A stretch of DNA of 64,000 nt from an uncultured Ramlibacter sp. (GCF_936925435.1 NZ_CAKZHQ010000004.1:124001-188000), one strand, 5' to 3'; counted from the stretch's first letter, positions 51,961 through 61,150 are shown. The notes: a model not told the origin generated them from the letters alone. A program made the numbers and translations.

Positions 51961-52760
51961 TGCAGCCGCAGCGCAACGGCCCTCTCGCCCTGGCGTTCCA
52001 CACGCTGGTGGTGATGTTCATGCTGGCGCCCCTGGTCATCGTGTGCCTGGTGGCCTTCACCCCCGAAAACACGCTGTCCATCCCCTGGGGCAGCTATTCG
52101 CTGCGCTGGTTCCGCGCGGTGTTCGAGCACTCCGACCTGGTGCAGTCGTTCTGGAACAGCCTTGCCGTGGCGGCGGTGGCGGCCACGGTGTCGGTGGCGC
52201 TGGCTGTGCCGGCCGGCCTGGCCATCGCACGCTTCGAATTCCCCGGCCGGCAGGCGCTCAACGGCCTGTTGCTGTCGCCCCTGATCGTGCCGCACCTGGT
52301 TCTGGGCGTGGCCATGCTGCGCCTGTTCGCACTGCTGGACGCGCGCGGCTCCTCGCTGTGGCTCACGCTGGCCCACGTGGTGGTGGTCACGCCCTATGCG
52401 CTGCGGCTGGTGCTGGCGGCCCTGGCCGGCATGGACCAGGGTGTGGAGCAGGCCGCGCTGTCGCTGGGCGCCAGCCGCGCCACGGTGTTTCGCCGCATCA
52501 CCCTGCCCCTGATGCTGCCCGGCATCACCGGCGGCTGGATGCTGGCCTTCATCAACAGCTTCGACGAAGTCACCATGTCCATCTTCATCACCTCGCCGCA
52601 GACGGTGACGCTGCCGGTGCGCATGTACATGATCGCCACCGAATCGATCGACCCGATGATGGCGGCCGTCTCGGCGCTGATCGTGGGCCTGACGGCCCTG
52701 GTGATGGTGGTGCTGGACCGGCTCTACGGCCTGGACAAGATCCTGGTGGGCCAGAAATGA
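51960..52760 (+). CDS. ABC permease, PotC-like
   Basis: 266 residues, six predicted helices. The EAA loop is EQAALSLGASRATVFRRITL. It overlaps both neighbours (TGATG upstream, ATGA downstream), so expression of transporter and dehydrogenase subunits is tightly coupled. Confidence 0.92.
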   Translation: MQPQRNGPLALAFHTLVVMFMLAPLVIVCLVAFTPENTLSIPWGSYSLRWFRAVFEHSDLVQSFWNSLAVAAVAATVSVALAVPAGLAIARFEFPGRQALNGLLLSPLIVPHLVLGVAMLRLFALLDARGSSLWLTLAHVVVVTPYALRLVLAALAGMDQGVEQAALSLGASRATVFRRITLPLMLPGITGGWMLAFINSFDEVTMSIFITSPQTVTLPVRMYMIATESIDPMMAAVSALIVGLTALVMVVLDRLYGLDKILVGQK

Positions 52761-53047
52761 CGCAGGCGCTGCTGCAACGCCTGCCCGGCGCGCCGCGCCC
52801 TGCGCTGCACTTCGAGCTCGACGGGGTCGCCTGCACGGCGCAGGTGGGCGATACCGTGCTCACCGCGGTGCTGACGCAGGCAACGCGGCTGCGCCAGGCG
52901 GAGGCCAGCGGCGCGCCGCGCGCCGGCTTCTGCCTGATGGGCGCCTGCCAGGACTGCTGGGTGCAGACCCACGAAGGGCGCCGGCTGCGTGCCTGCTCCA
53001 CGCTGCTGGAAGACGGCATGCGGCTGGTCACGGGGTCGGCCACATGA
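52757..53047 (+). CDS. Small (2Fe-2S)-binding subunit of a flavoprotein dehydrogenase (HcnA/SoxA-N-like)
   Basis: 96 residues. A plant-type ferredoxin fold with C59-x4-C64-x2-C67 and C80 (GFCLMGACQDC). It matches the separate iron-sulfur subunit of hydrogen cyanide synthase, opine oxidases and the N-terminal part of heterotetrameric sarcosine oxidase alpha. It overlaps both neighbouring genes by four bases. Confidence 0.88.
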   Translation: MTQALLQRLPGAPRPALHFELDGVACTAQVGDTVLTAVLTQATRLRQAEASGAPRAGFCLMGACQDCWVQTHEGRRLRACSTLLEDGMRLVTGSAT

Positions 53048-54462
53048 GCGCGCGCTACGTCATCGTCGGCGCCGGCCCGGCCGGCATGCGGGCCGCCGAA
53101 CAGCTGGTGCAAGCCGGCGTGCGGCCGGTGGTGCTGGACGAAGCGCCGCGCCACGGCGGCCAGATCTACCGCCAGCCACCGGCCGCCTTCGCGCGCAGCC
53201 GCCGCGCCTTGTACGGCTTCGAAGCCAGCCGGGCGGCCTCGGTGCTCGACCGCTTCGAGGCACTGCGGCCGCATATCGACTACCGTCCCGACACCCTGGT
53301 GTGGCAGCTCGCCGCGAATGCGCTGCAGACCGTCTCGCAGGGACACAACGCCACCATTGCCTATGACGCACTGATCCTGGCCACGGGCGCCACCGACCGG
53401 GTCCTGCCCTTCCCGGGTTGGACGCTGCCGGGGGTGACGACGCTGGGCGGCGCGCAGGTGGCGCTGAAATACCAGGCCTGCCTGCTCGGGCCACGCGTGG
53501 TCTTCGCCGGCAGCGGGCCTCTGCTGTACCTGGTGGCCTTCCAGTACGCCAGCCATGGCGCGCAAGTGGCAGCGGTGCTGGATGCCGCGCCGCGCAGCGC
53601 CGCCTGGCAGGCCCTGCCCAAGATGCTGGCCCGCCCCGGCGTTCTGGCCAAGGGCGCGTACTACCTCGCGCGGCTGCGGCTGATGGGCGTACTGGTCCAC
53701 CATGGCGCGAGCCTGCTGCGCGCCCAAGGCCAGGAACGCGTCGACTCGCTGACCTGGAAGGCAGCGGGCGTGACGCACACCACGGCCTGCGATGCCGTGG
53801 CCTTCGGCTACGGCCTGCGCAGCGAAACGCAACTGGCCGACCTGGCAGGCTGCGAATTCGCCTTCAGCGCGCTGGAGCAGGCCTGGCAGCCCACGCGGGA
53901 TGGCGCCGGCCGCGCCAGCGTACGCGGCGTCTACCTGGCCGGCGACGGCGCCGCCACGTTGGGCGCCGACGCAGCCGAAATCAGCGGCGCGCGCGCGGCG
54001 CTTGCAGCCTTGCATGACTTCGGCGGCGAACACAGCGCGCGCTCTGCAGCGGACCTCGAACGCAAGACAGCCACCCAACTGCGTTTCCGCCAGGGCATGG
54101 AGACCCTCACGGCGCTGCCGCCGGACTGGGCGGCCCATGCCCCTGACGACCTCGTCGTCTGCCGCTGCGAAGAGATCACAGCCGGTGAACTGCGCGCCTG
54201 CGTGGCTGAGACAGGCGCGCGCGATGTCAACCGCGTGAAGGCGCTGACGCGCATCGGCATGGGGCGCTGCCAGGGCCGCATGTGTGCGCCGGCCACCGCA
54301 CGCCTGCTGGCCGATGCCGCGGCCTGCAGCCTGGAAGATGCCGGCCGCCTGCGCGGCCAGCCGCCGGTCAAGCCCCTGCCCATCGCGCTGATGCCGGGCG
54401 CCGTCCCGGGCTCCAGCCAGAACGCTCCCGCCGCGCAACTGGTGGAGGAGCACGATGAGTGA
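53044..54462 (+). CDS. FAD-dependent oxidoreductase, alpha-type subunit with C-terminal [2Fe-2S] domain (HcnB/OoxA-like)
   Basis: 472 residues. An N-terminal dinucleotide fold VIVGAGPAGMRAAEQL (about 6-21) and a second fold near VVFAGSGPLLYLVA are followed by a BFD-like cluster with CRCEEI and GRCQGRMC. This is the alpha subunit type of opine/cyanide-forming dehydrogenases. It overlaps the small subunit by four bases and the beta-type subunit by eight. Confidence 0.9.
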   Translation: MSARYVIVGAGPAGMRAAEQLVQAGVRPVVLDEAPRHGGQIYRQPPAAFARSRRALYGFEASRAASVLDRFEALRPHIDYRPDTLVWQLAANALQTVSQGHNATIAYDALILATGATDRVLPFPGWTLPGVTTLGGAQVALKYQACLLGPRVVFAGSGPLLYLVAFQYASHGAQVAAVLDAAPRSAAWQALPKMLARPGVLAKGAYYLARLRLMGVLVHHGASLLRAQGQERVDSLTWKAAGVTHTTACDAVAFGYGLRSETQLADLAGCEFAFSALEQAWQPTRDGAGRASVRGVYLAGDGAATLGADAAEISGARAALAALHDFGGEHSARSAADLERKTATQLRFRQGMETLTALPPDWAAHAPDDLVVCRCEEITAGELRACVAETGARDVNRVKALTRIGMGRCQGRMCAPATARLLADAAACSLEDAGRLRGQPPVKPLPIALMPGAVPGSSQNAPAAQLVEEHDE

Positions 54463-55654
54463 GCGCATCCGCGCCGACGTGACCATCGTCGGCGGCGGCA
54501 TCGTGGGAAGTGCGGCGGCCCTGTTCCTGTGTCGCTTCGGGCTGAGCGTGGTGCTGCTCGAACGCGGCCTGTGTGGAGCGGCCGCCAGCGGTGTCAACTA
54601 TGGCGGCGTGCGCACGCAAGGCCGCCCGGTCTCGCAGCTGCCGTTGGCGCTGCGCGCGCGCCGCATCTGGGAACGCCTGCCGGAGTTCATCGGCATCGAT
54701 GGCGAATACCTAGCCTCGGGCCACCTCAAGCTGGCGCGCTCGGAGGCTGACTTGCACAGCCTGCAGGCCTACCGCGAACGGGTGCGCGAGCACGGCCTGG
54801 ACCTGCATCTCATCACCGGCCGCGCCTTTCGCGAGGCCTACCCCTGGCTGGGCGATCGCGCGATCGCGGGCAGCTTCTGCGCGCAGGATGGCCACGCCAA
54901 CCCGCGACTGGTGTCGCCGGCCTTCGCCCGCGCGGCACAGGCGGCGGGCGCCCGCGTGATCGAGCGTTGTGAAGTCACGCAGCTGGAGCACACCGGCGCC
55001 GGCTTCGTGGCGAGCGACGGCCGCGGGCTGGAGGTTCGCTCACCGTGGCTGCTCAACTGCGCCGGCGCCTGGGCGCTGGACGTGGCGCGGCGCTTCGGCG
55101 ACAGCGCGCCCATGACGTCCATCCATCCTGGCATGGCCGTCACCGAGCCCGTGCCGCGCTTCATGGACGTGAACGTCGGCGTCGAAGGCGGCGGCATCTA
55201 CGGGCGGCAGACCGAGCGCGGCAACTGCGTCATGGGCGGTAGCCGGGGCGTCGGCAAAGGCTCGTTCTACGCGCAACCGAGCACGGTGGCCATGGAGCAG
55301 CTGTGCCGCGACATGGCGCAGCTGTTCCCGCCGCTGGCCAACGCCCATGTGATCCGCTTCTGGAGCGGTGTCGAGGGCTCGCTGCCCGACCACCAGCCGG
55401 TGATCGGGCCCAGTCCCGGCACGCCGCAGCTGTTGCACGCCTTCGGCTTTTGCGGCGCCGGCTTTCAGACCGGGCCCGCCGTGGGCGAGGCGCTGGCCGA
55501 ACTTGTGCATCTGGGGCGCAGCAGCGCGCCGCTCGATGCCTTCTCGATGGACCGGTTCGCGCCGGACATCGCGCAATCAACCCCTGCAGCGGCCGGTTCA
55601 CGGCCACGGCCGCCGCATGCCCCACAGGCCCGACTCACCGAGGAAAGGGACTGA
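54455..55654 (+). CDS. FAD-dependent amino acid/amine oxidase, beta-type subunit (HcnC/SoxB-like)
   Basis: 399 residues of the DAO family. The FAD motif is TIVGGGIVGSAAALFL (about 10-25), and the C-terminal HAFGFCGAGFQTGPAVGEAL is typical of sarcosine oxidase beta-like proteins. This subunit should hold the substrate site. GGTGGAGGAG precedes the ATG. The natural substrate, perhaps a secondary amine, opine or N-methyl amino acid, cannot be read from the sequence. Confidence 0.9.
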   Translation: MSERIRADVTIVGGGIVGSAAALFLCRFGLSVVLLERGLCGAAASGVNYGGVRTQGRPVSQLPLALRARRIWERLPEFIGIDGEYLASGHLKLARSEADLHSLQAYRERVREHGLDLHLITGRAFREAYPWLGDRAIAGSFCAQDGHANPRLVSPAFARAAQAAGARVIERCEVTQLEHTGAGFVASDGRGLEVRSPWLLNCAGAWALDVARRFGDSAPMTSIHPGMAVTEPVPRFMDVNVGVEGGGIYGRQTERGNCVMGGSRGVGKGSFYAQPSTVAMEQLCRDMAQLFPPLANAHVIRFWSGVEGSLPDHQPVIGPSPGTPQLLHAFGFCGAGFQTGPAVGEALAELVHLGRSSAPLDAFSMDRFAPDIAQSTPAAAGSRPRPPHAPQARLTEERD

Positions 55655-55656
55655 CC

Positions 55657-56724
55657 ATGTCCACATCGCGCACCCTATCGAAGACCCTCGCCCGCCTGGG
55701 CCTGCTCTCGGCCGCCGCGCTGCTGGGCACGGCCGGCGCCCAGGCCCAGGACAAGACGCTGTACATCGGCATGAACGGCGGCGACATGGAGCGCGCCTAC
55801 GTCAAGTACGTGTTCCCGGCGTTCGAGAAGATCCACGGCGCCAAGGTGGTGGTCGTCCCCGGCACGTCCTCGGACATCCTGGCCAAGGTGCAGGCCAGCA
55901 AAGACAAGCCCCCGGTGCACGTGATGTTCCTGGACGACGGCGTGATGGTGCGTGCCATCAAGATGGGCCTGTGCCAGAAGCTCGCCGATACGCCTGCGCT
56001 CAAGGACCTGTATCCCAGCGCCCGCATGGCGGGTGACATGGCGGCCGGCGTGAACGTGGGCATGACCGGCATCGCGTACAACAAGAAGATGTTCGACGAG
56101 AAGAAGTGGGCCGCGCCCACCTCGTGGATGGACTTCGCCGACCCGAAGTTCAAGGGCAAGGTGGTGTTCCAGTCGCTGCCTGCCAGCACCTTCGGGTTGC
56201 ACGGCTTCCTGATGTTCAACCGCATCCAGGGCGGCAAGGACAACAACGTGGACCCGGGCTTCAGCAAATGGGCCAGCACCATCGGCCCGAACGTGCTGGA
56301 GTACATCCCCAGCTCCGGCAAGCTGTCGGAAATGGTGCAAAACGGCGAAGCCGCCATCTTCCCGCTCACGCCCACCGCGGTGGCCACCCAGAAAGCGCGT
56401 GGCGTGCCGATGGAATACGCCCAGCCCAAGGAGGGCTCGGTGCTGCTGATGGTGGCGGAGTGCGTGACCGCGAAAAACGACAACCCGGCGCTGGCACAAA
56501 AGCTCGCGGAATTCCTGCTGACGCCCCAGGCCCAGGCAGCGGCCCTGGAATTTGGCAACCAGATCCCATCCAACCTCAAGACCCAGCCCGGCACACCGGC
56601 AGCGCAGGCCACCGTGGAGCGCTTCAAGGGCTACATGAAGACCGTGGTCACGCTGGACTGGGATGCGATCAACGCGGCCCGGCCCGAATGGAACACGCGT
56701 TGGAACAAGACCGTGGAACGCTGA
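55657..56724 (+). CDS. ABC extracellular solute-binding protein, PotD-like
   Basis: 355 residues, signal peptide cut near AGAQAQD. The mature start TLYIGMNGGDMERAYVKYVF is typical of the PotD/opine receptor group. It ends the operon 50060-56724. Its stop abuts the convergent amidohydrolase stop as TGATCA. Confidence 0.9.
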   Translation: MSTSRTLSKTLARLGLLSAAALLGTAGAQAQDKTLYIGMNGGDMERAYVKYVFPAFEKIHGAKVVVVPGTSSDILAKVQASKDKPPVHVMFLDDGVMVRAIKMGLCQKLADTPALKDLYPSARMAGDMAAGVNVGMTGIAYNKKMFDEKKWAAPTSWMDFADPKFKGKVVFQSLPASTFGLHGFLMFNRIQGGKDNNVDPGFSKWASTIGPNVLEYIPSSGKLSEMVQNGEAAIFPLTPTAVATQKARGVPMEYAQPKEGSVLLMVAECVTAKNDNPALAQKLAEFLLTPQAQAAALEFGNQIPSNLKTQPGTPAAQATVERFKGYMKTVVTLDWDAINAARPEWNTRWNKTVER

Positions 56725-57597
56725 TCAGGCAGCCGCGTCCAGGCCCAGCAGGCGCACGGCATTGCCTTTGAGGATGCCGGGCATCACTTCGGGCTTGAAG
56801 CCGGCTTCCTCGAAGTCCTTCATCCAGCGCTCGGGCGTGATCAGCGGGTAGTCGCTGCCGAACAGCACGCGGTCCTTCAGCAAGGTGTTGGCGTACTGCA
56901 CCAACTGCTTGGGGAAGTACTTGGGGCTCCAGCCCGACAGGTCGATCCAGACGTTGGGCTTGTGGGTGGCCACCGACAGCGCCTCGTCCTGCCAGGGGAA
57001 GCTGGGGTGGGCCATGACGATCTGCATGTCGGGGAAGTCGATGGCCACGTCGTCCAGGTGCATGGGGTTGCTGTACTCCAGCTTCAGGCCGCCGCCACAG
57101 CGCATGCCCGAGCCGATGCCGCTGTGGCCGGTGTGGAAGATGGCCGGCAGCTTGTGGGCGTTGATCAGCTCGTAGATCGGCCAGGCCATCTTGTCGTAGG
57201 GGTGGTAGCCCTGCACCGTCGGGTGGAACTTGAAGCCCTTGACGCCGTAGTCCTTGATCAGCCGCTCGGCCTCGCGCGCGCCCATCTTGCCCTTGTGCGG
57301 GTCGATGCTGGCGAAGCACATCATCATGTCGCTGTTCTTTTGCGCGGCCTCGGCGATCTCCTCGTTGGGGATGCGGCGGCGGCCCAGCTGCGATTCGCTG
57401 TCCACCGTGAACATCACCAGGCCGATCTTGCGCTCGCGGTAGTAATCGATGGTTTCCTGGATGGTCGGGCGGCGCGCATTGCGGAAGTACTTGTCGGCGG
57501 CGCGATCGTATTCCTCGCCGTAGTTGTCAAAGGGGTTCCAGCAGCTGACCTCGGCGTGCGTGTGCACGTCGATGGCGATGAGGTTGGCGTGGTCCAT
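56725..57597 (-). CDS. Amidohydrolase-2 family protein, CouO-like beta-ketoacyl-CoA hydrolase candidate
   Basis: 290 residues, metal-dependent TIM barrel. H12 and H14 (VHTH) start the metal site; FHTGHSG, MAHPSFPW and GSDYPL complete it. It is divergent from the hydroxycinnamate operon. An amidohydrolase of this type performs the final hydrolytic cleavage of the beta-ketoacyl-CoA in p-hydroxycinnamate pathways of Rhodococcus (CouO) and Rhodopseudomonas. That role is inferred here from gene company. Confidence 0.82.
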   Translation of the reverse strand: MDHANLIAIDVHTHAEVSCWNPFDNYGEEYDRAADKYFRNARRPTIQETIDYYRERKIGLVMFTVDSESQLGRRRIPNEEIAEAAQKNSDMMMCFASIDPHKGKMGAREAERLIKDYGVKGFKFHPTVQGYHPYDKMAWPIYELINAHKLPAIFHTGHSGIGSGMRCGGGLKLEYSNPMHLDDVAIDFPDMQIVMAHPSFPWQDEALSVATHKPNVWIDLSGWSPKYFPKQLVQYANTLLKDRVLFGSDYPLITPERWMKDFEEAGFKPEVMPGILKGNAVRLLGLDAAA

Positions 57598-57656
57598 AGG
57601 GCGTCTCCGTTGTCGCGACCCTAGGGAAAGCCCTAGGCAAATGCGCCGCGAACCTG

Positions 57657-57686
57657 TTGAATTTGATTATTGTTTATAACAATAAT
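57657..57686 (+). promoter_or_regulatory. Sigma-70-like promoter of the hydroxycinnamate operon
   Basis: TTGAAT (57657-57662) and AATAAT (57681-57686) are separated by 18 bases and match the -35 and -10 consensus in four and five of six positions. The spacer and -10 are covered by the palindrome at 57665-57687. The start point would be near 57693, 17 bases before the hydratase ATG. Confidence 0.55.
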
Positions 57687-57687
57687 C
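57665..57687. promoter_or_regulatory. MarR-type operator, perfect 10+3+10 palindrome
   Basis: GATTATTGTT and AACAATAATC are exact reverse complements around the spacer TAT. Length, symmetry and AT-richness fit MarR-family operators such as those of hydroxycinnamoyl-CoA-responsive repressors. No MarR gene is in the window. Confidence 0.75.
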
Positions 57688-57709
57688 GCGGCAATTGGCA
57701 AACCTTCCG

Positions 57710-58483
57710 ATGACCACCAAAGACATTCAACTCGACATTCGCGGCGCCGTCGCCGTGGTACGCCTGAGCCGTCCGGCCAAGCGCAACGCCCTGTCCGACA
57801 GCCTCGTCCTGGCGCTGCGCGACGTCTTCCAGAACCTGCCCGACACGGTGCGCGCCGCGGTCATCGACGGCGAGGGCGAGCACTTCTGCGCCGGCCTGGA
57901 CCTGTCCGAACTCAAGGAGCGCGATGCCGGCCAGGGCCTGCACCACTCGCGCATGTGGCACGCCGCGCTGGAAAGCCTGCAGTACGGTCCCGTGCCCGTC
58001 ATCGCCGCCCTGCATGGCGCGGTGGTGGGCGGCGGCCTGGAACTGGCCAGCGCCTGCCACATCCGCGTGGCCGACGAGAGCACCTTCTACGCCCTGCCCG
58101 AGGGCTCGCGCGGCATCTTCGTCGGCGGCGGCGGCGCGGTGCGCATCCCCCGCCTGATCGGCGCGGCGCGCATGGCCGACATGATGCTGACCGGCCGCGT
58201 CTACAACGCCCAGGACGGCGAGCGCATCGGCCTGGCCCAGTACCTGGTGCCCACCGGCACAGCCTCCGAAAAGGCTTTCGAGCTGGCCCAGCGCGTGGCC
58301 GAGAACGCGCCGCTGACCAACTACGCCCTGATGCACGCCCTGCCGCGCATCGCCGAGCAGCCAGCCGACCAGGGCTTCCTCACCGAAGCCCTGATGGCGG
58401 CCATCGCCCAGAGCGCGCCCGAGGCCAAGGAGCGCGTGCGCGCCTTCCTCGAAGGCCGGGCCAACAAGGTCAAGAAGGCATGA
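57710..58483 (+). CDS. Enoyl-CoA hydratase (feruloyl/coumaroyl-CoA hydratase, CouM-like)
   Basis: 257 residues of the crotonase family. Both hydratase glutamates are present: E111 (GGGLELA) and E131 (ALPEGSRG). The feruloyl-CoA hydratase/lyase Ech/HCHL lacks the first glutamate, so this enzyme should hydrate feruloyl-CoA without cleaving it to vanillin. The oxyanion segment AGLDLSEL is at 61-68. The ATG at 57710 is used; an in-frame TTG five codons upstream is less likely. Confidence 0.88.
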   Translation: MTTKDIQLDIRGAVAVVRLSRPAKRNALSDSLVLALRDVFQNLPDTVRAAVIDGEGEHFCAGLDLSELKERDAGQGLHHSRMWHAALESLQYGPVPVIAALHGAVVGGGLELASACHIRVADESTFYALPEGSRGIFVGGGGAVRIPRLIGAARMADMMLTGRVYNAQDGERIGLAQYLVPTGTASEKAFELAQRVAENAPLTNYALMHALPRIAEQPADQGFLTEALMAAIAQSAPEAKERVRAFLEGRANKVKKA

Positions 58484-60363
58484 GCGACCTGGCAACGCCG
58501 CGCTACCGGCCGCTGAAGTTCGGCGTCACCCGCGTGCAGATGCGCGAGGGCGCCGGCGGCGTGCGTTACATGGTGGCCGATCAGCCGCTGCAGCCCTACG
58601 CCCGCCGCATGACGGACCGCCTGGTCCACTGGGCCGAGGTCATTCCCCACAAGACCTTCATGGCGCGGCGCGTGAAGAACGCCGACGGCAGCACCGGTGA
58701 CTGGCAGCACATCAGCTGGCGCCAGGCGCTGGACAGCGCGCGGCGCATAGGACAGGCCCTGCTGGACCGCGGACTGGGCGCGGACAGACCGGTCGCCATC
58801 CTCAGCGAGAACAGCCTGGAACACGCCCTGCTGGCCCTGGGCTGCCTGTATGCCGGCGTACCCCACTGCCCCGTGTCACCGGCTTATTGCACCGTCAGCC
58901 AGGACTACGACAAGCTGCGCCACGTGCTGGCCACGCTCACCCCCGGCCTGGTGTTCGCCGCGGATGCGGCACGCTACGGCAAGGCCATCGCCGCCACCGT
59001 CGGCACGGACGTGGAAGTGGTGCTGGCCGCCGGCACGCTGGAAGGCCGCGCAGTCACGCCCTTCGCGCAGCTGCTGGCCACTGAAGCGACGCCGGCCGTC
59101 GACGCCGCCATGGCCGCCACCGGCCCCGACACCATCACCAAGTTCCTGTTCACCTCGGGCTCGACCAAGGCGCCCAAGGCCGTGGTCAACACCCATGGCA
59201 TGTGGTGCGCCAACCAGCAGCAGATGCGCCAGAGCATGCCAGTGCTGGGCGAACAGATCGACGGCGGCGGTCCGGTACTGGTCGACTGGCTGCCCTGGAA
59301 CCACACCTTCGGCGGCAACCACAACGTCGGCCTGGTCCTGTACAACGGCGGCACGCTCTACATCGACGACGGCAAGCCGGTGCCAGCCCTGATGGGCGAG
59401 ACCCTGCGCAACCTGCGCGAGATCGCCCCCACCGTCTACTTCAACGTGCCCACAGGCTTCGAGGCCATCGCCAACGCGATGAAGACTGACGACGCCCTGC
59501 GCAAGAAGCTGCTGTCGCGCGTGCAGATGTTCTTCTTCGCCGGCGCGGCGCTGGCCCAGCCTGTCTGGGACGCGCTGCACGAGAGCCAGGAGCGCGAGAT
59601 CGGCGAGCGCATCGTCATGGGCACGGGCCTGGGCATGACCGAATCCTCGCCTTTCGCCATCTTCATCACCAATCCCAACGTCAAGGCCGGCTACCTGGGC
59701 GTGCCCACGCCGGGCCTGGAACTCAAGCTGGTGCCGGTGGACGGCAAGACCGAGGTCCGCTACAAGGGAGCGAACATCACGCAGGGCTACTGGCGCAATG
59801 AAGAGGCCACGAAGGACTCCTTCGACGAAGAGGGCTTCTTCAGCACCGGCGACGCCGTGCTGTGGATCGACGAGGCCGACGTCCACCAGGGCCTGAAGTT
59901 CGACGGCCGCATCGCTGAGGACTTCAAGCTGGCCACCGGCACCTTCGTCAGCGTCGGCCCGCTGCGCGCCAAGATCATTGCCGCCGGCGCGCCCTACATC
60001 CAGGACGCGGTCATCACCGGCATCAACGGCAACGAGGTTGGTGCCCTGGTCTTCCCCACGCAGGCTGTGCGCAAGCTCGCCGGACTGCCGGCCGACGCGC
60101 CGCTGCAGGATGTGCTGCAAAGCGCGTCGGTCCAGGCGCATTTCCGGAACGTCCTGAACCAGTGCGCTGCAACCGCCACCGGCAGCGCCACCCGCGTGGC
60201 CCGCATGCACCTGCTGCACGAGCCGCCTTCCATCGACAAGGGCGAGGTCACCGACAAGGGCTCGGTCAACCAGCGCGCCGTGCTCAAGCACCGCGACGCC
60301 CTGGTCCAGGCCCTGCACGGCGGCGCCCTGCCCTTCACCCTCATCCCTGAAGCCAAGCCATGA
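58480..60363 (+). CDS. fcs: Feruloyl-CoA synthase (AMP-forming)
   Basis: 627 residues of the ANL superfamily. The P-loop is FTSGSTKAPKAVVNTH, then VMGTGLGMTESSPFAIF, FFSTGDAVLWID and the hinge FDGRIAEDFKL. A C-terminal lysine lies in GEVTDKGSVNQ. The opening YRPLKFGVTRV is typical of proteobacterial feruloyl-CoA synthases. It overlaps the hydratase stop as ATGA and the dehydrogenase start likewise. It activates ferulate, p-coumarate or caffeate. Confidence 0.92.
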   Translation: MSDLATPRYRPLKFGVTRVQMREGAGGVRYMVADQPLQPYARRMTDRLVHWAEVIPHKTFMARRVKNADGSTGDWQHISWRQALDSARRIGQALLDRGLGADRPVAILSENSLEHALLALGCLYAGVPHCPVSPAYCTVSQDYDKLRHVLATLTPGLVFAADAARYGKAIAATVGTDVEVVLAAGTLEGRAVTPFAQLLATEATPAVDAAMAATGPDTITKFLFTSGSTKAPKAVVNTHGMWCANQQQMRQSMPVLGEQIDGGGPVLVDWLPWNHTFGGNHNVGLVLYNGGTLYIDDGKPVPALMGETLRNLREIAPTVYFNVPTGFEAIANAMKTDDALRKKLLSRVQMFFFAGAALAQPVWDALHESQEREIGERIVMGTGLGMTESSPFAIFITNPNVKAGYLGVPTPGLELKLVPVDGKTEVRYKGANITQGYWRNEEATKDSFDEEGFFSTGDAVLWIDEADVHQGLKFDGRIAEDFKLATGTFVSVGPLRAKIIAAGAPYIQDAVITGINGNEVGALVFPTQAVRKLAGLPADAPLQDVLQSASVQAHFRNVLNQCAATATGSATRVARMHLLHEPPSIDKGEVTDKGSVNQRAVLKHRDALVQALHGGALPFTLIPEAKP

Positions 60364-61124
60364 ACATCCAAGGACAAGCAGCCCTGGTCACCGGCGGCGC
60401 CTCCGGCCTGGGCGAAGCCACGGCACGCGAACTGGCACGCCTGGGCGCCAAGGTCGCCGTGCTGGACGTCAACCTCGAACTGGCGCAAAAGGTCGCGGCC
60501 GAGATCAACGGCATCGCATGCCAGTGCGACATCACCAACACCGAGAGCGTGACGGCGGCGCTGGCCCTGGCTGCCGCGGCCCACGGGCCGGCGCGCATCC
60601 TGATGAACATCGCCGGCATCGGCTCGGCCAAGCGCATCGTCGGCAAGGACGGCAATGCCGCGCCGCTGGAGGACTTTGCCCGCGTCATCAACGTCAATCT
60701 GGTGGGCAGCTACAACGTCAGCCGGCTGTTTGCCGCGGCCTGCGTCAAGCTCGATCCGCTGGAAGACGGCGCGCGCGGCGTGATGATGTTCACCGCCTCG
60801 GTCGCGGCCTTCGACGGCCAGGTCGGCCAGCAGGCCTACAGCGCCTCCAAGGGCGGCCTGGTGGGCATGACGCTGCCGATGGCGCGCGACCTGGCCCAGC
60901 ACGGCATCCGTGTCTGCACCGTCGCGCCCGGCCTGTTTTCCACGCCGCTGATGCAGCAGCTGCCCGAGGCCGTGCAGCAGTCGCTGGCCGCCTCCATCCC
61001 CTTCCCGCCGCGCCTGGGCAAGCCCGAAGAGTTCGCCCAGCTGGCCGCCCACATCGTCACCAACAACCACCTCAACGGCGAAGTGATCCGCCTTGACGGC
61101 GCCTTGCGGATGGCGCCGCGCTGA
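60360..61124 (+). CDS. Short-chain dehydrogenase, 3-hydroxyacyl-CoA dehydrogenase type II-like (CouN-like)
   Basis: 254 residues. NAD motif TGGASGLG (11-18), NIAG (83-86), catalytic S147, Y160 and K164 (YSASK). It resembles HSD17B10-type 3-hydroxyacyl-CoA dehydrogenases. In this operon it would oxidise the hydrated hydroxycinnamoyl-CoA to the beta-keto thioester. It overlaps fcs by four bases. Confidence 0.9.
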   Translation: MNIQGQAALVTGGASGLGEATARELARLGAKVAVLDVNLELAQKVAAEINGIACQCDITNTESVTAALALAAAAHGPARILMNIAGIGSAKRIVGKDGNAAPLEDFARVINVNLVGSYNVSRLFAAACVKLDPLEDGARGVMMFTASVAAFDGQVGQQAYSASKGGLVGMTLPMARDLAQHGIRVCTVAPGLFSTPLMQQLPEAVQQSLAASIPFPPRLGKPEEFAQLAAHIVTNNHLNGEVIRLDGALRMAPR

Positions 61125-61150
61125 AACTTTTCAACCCAGGAGACAAGACC

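Noticed and set aside
53044..55654. Hydrogen cyanide synthase (hcnBC)
   Set aside because: The subunit layout is similar, but the coupling to an opine/polyamine-type importer and an IclR regulator points to catabolism of an imported substrate.
57710..58483. Crotonase as vanillin-forming feruloyl-CoA hydratase/lyase (Ech)
   Set aside because: E111 is present where Ech/HCHL has a different residue, and no vanillin dehydrogenase is nearby.
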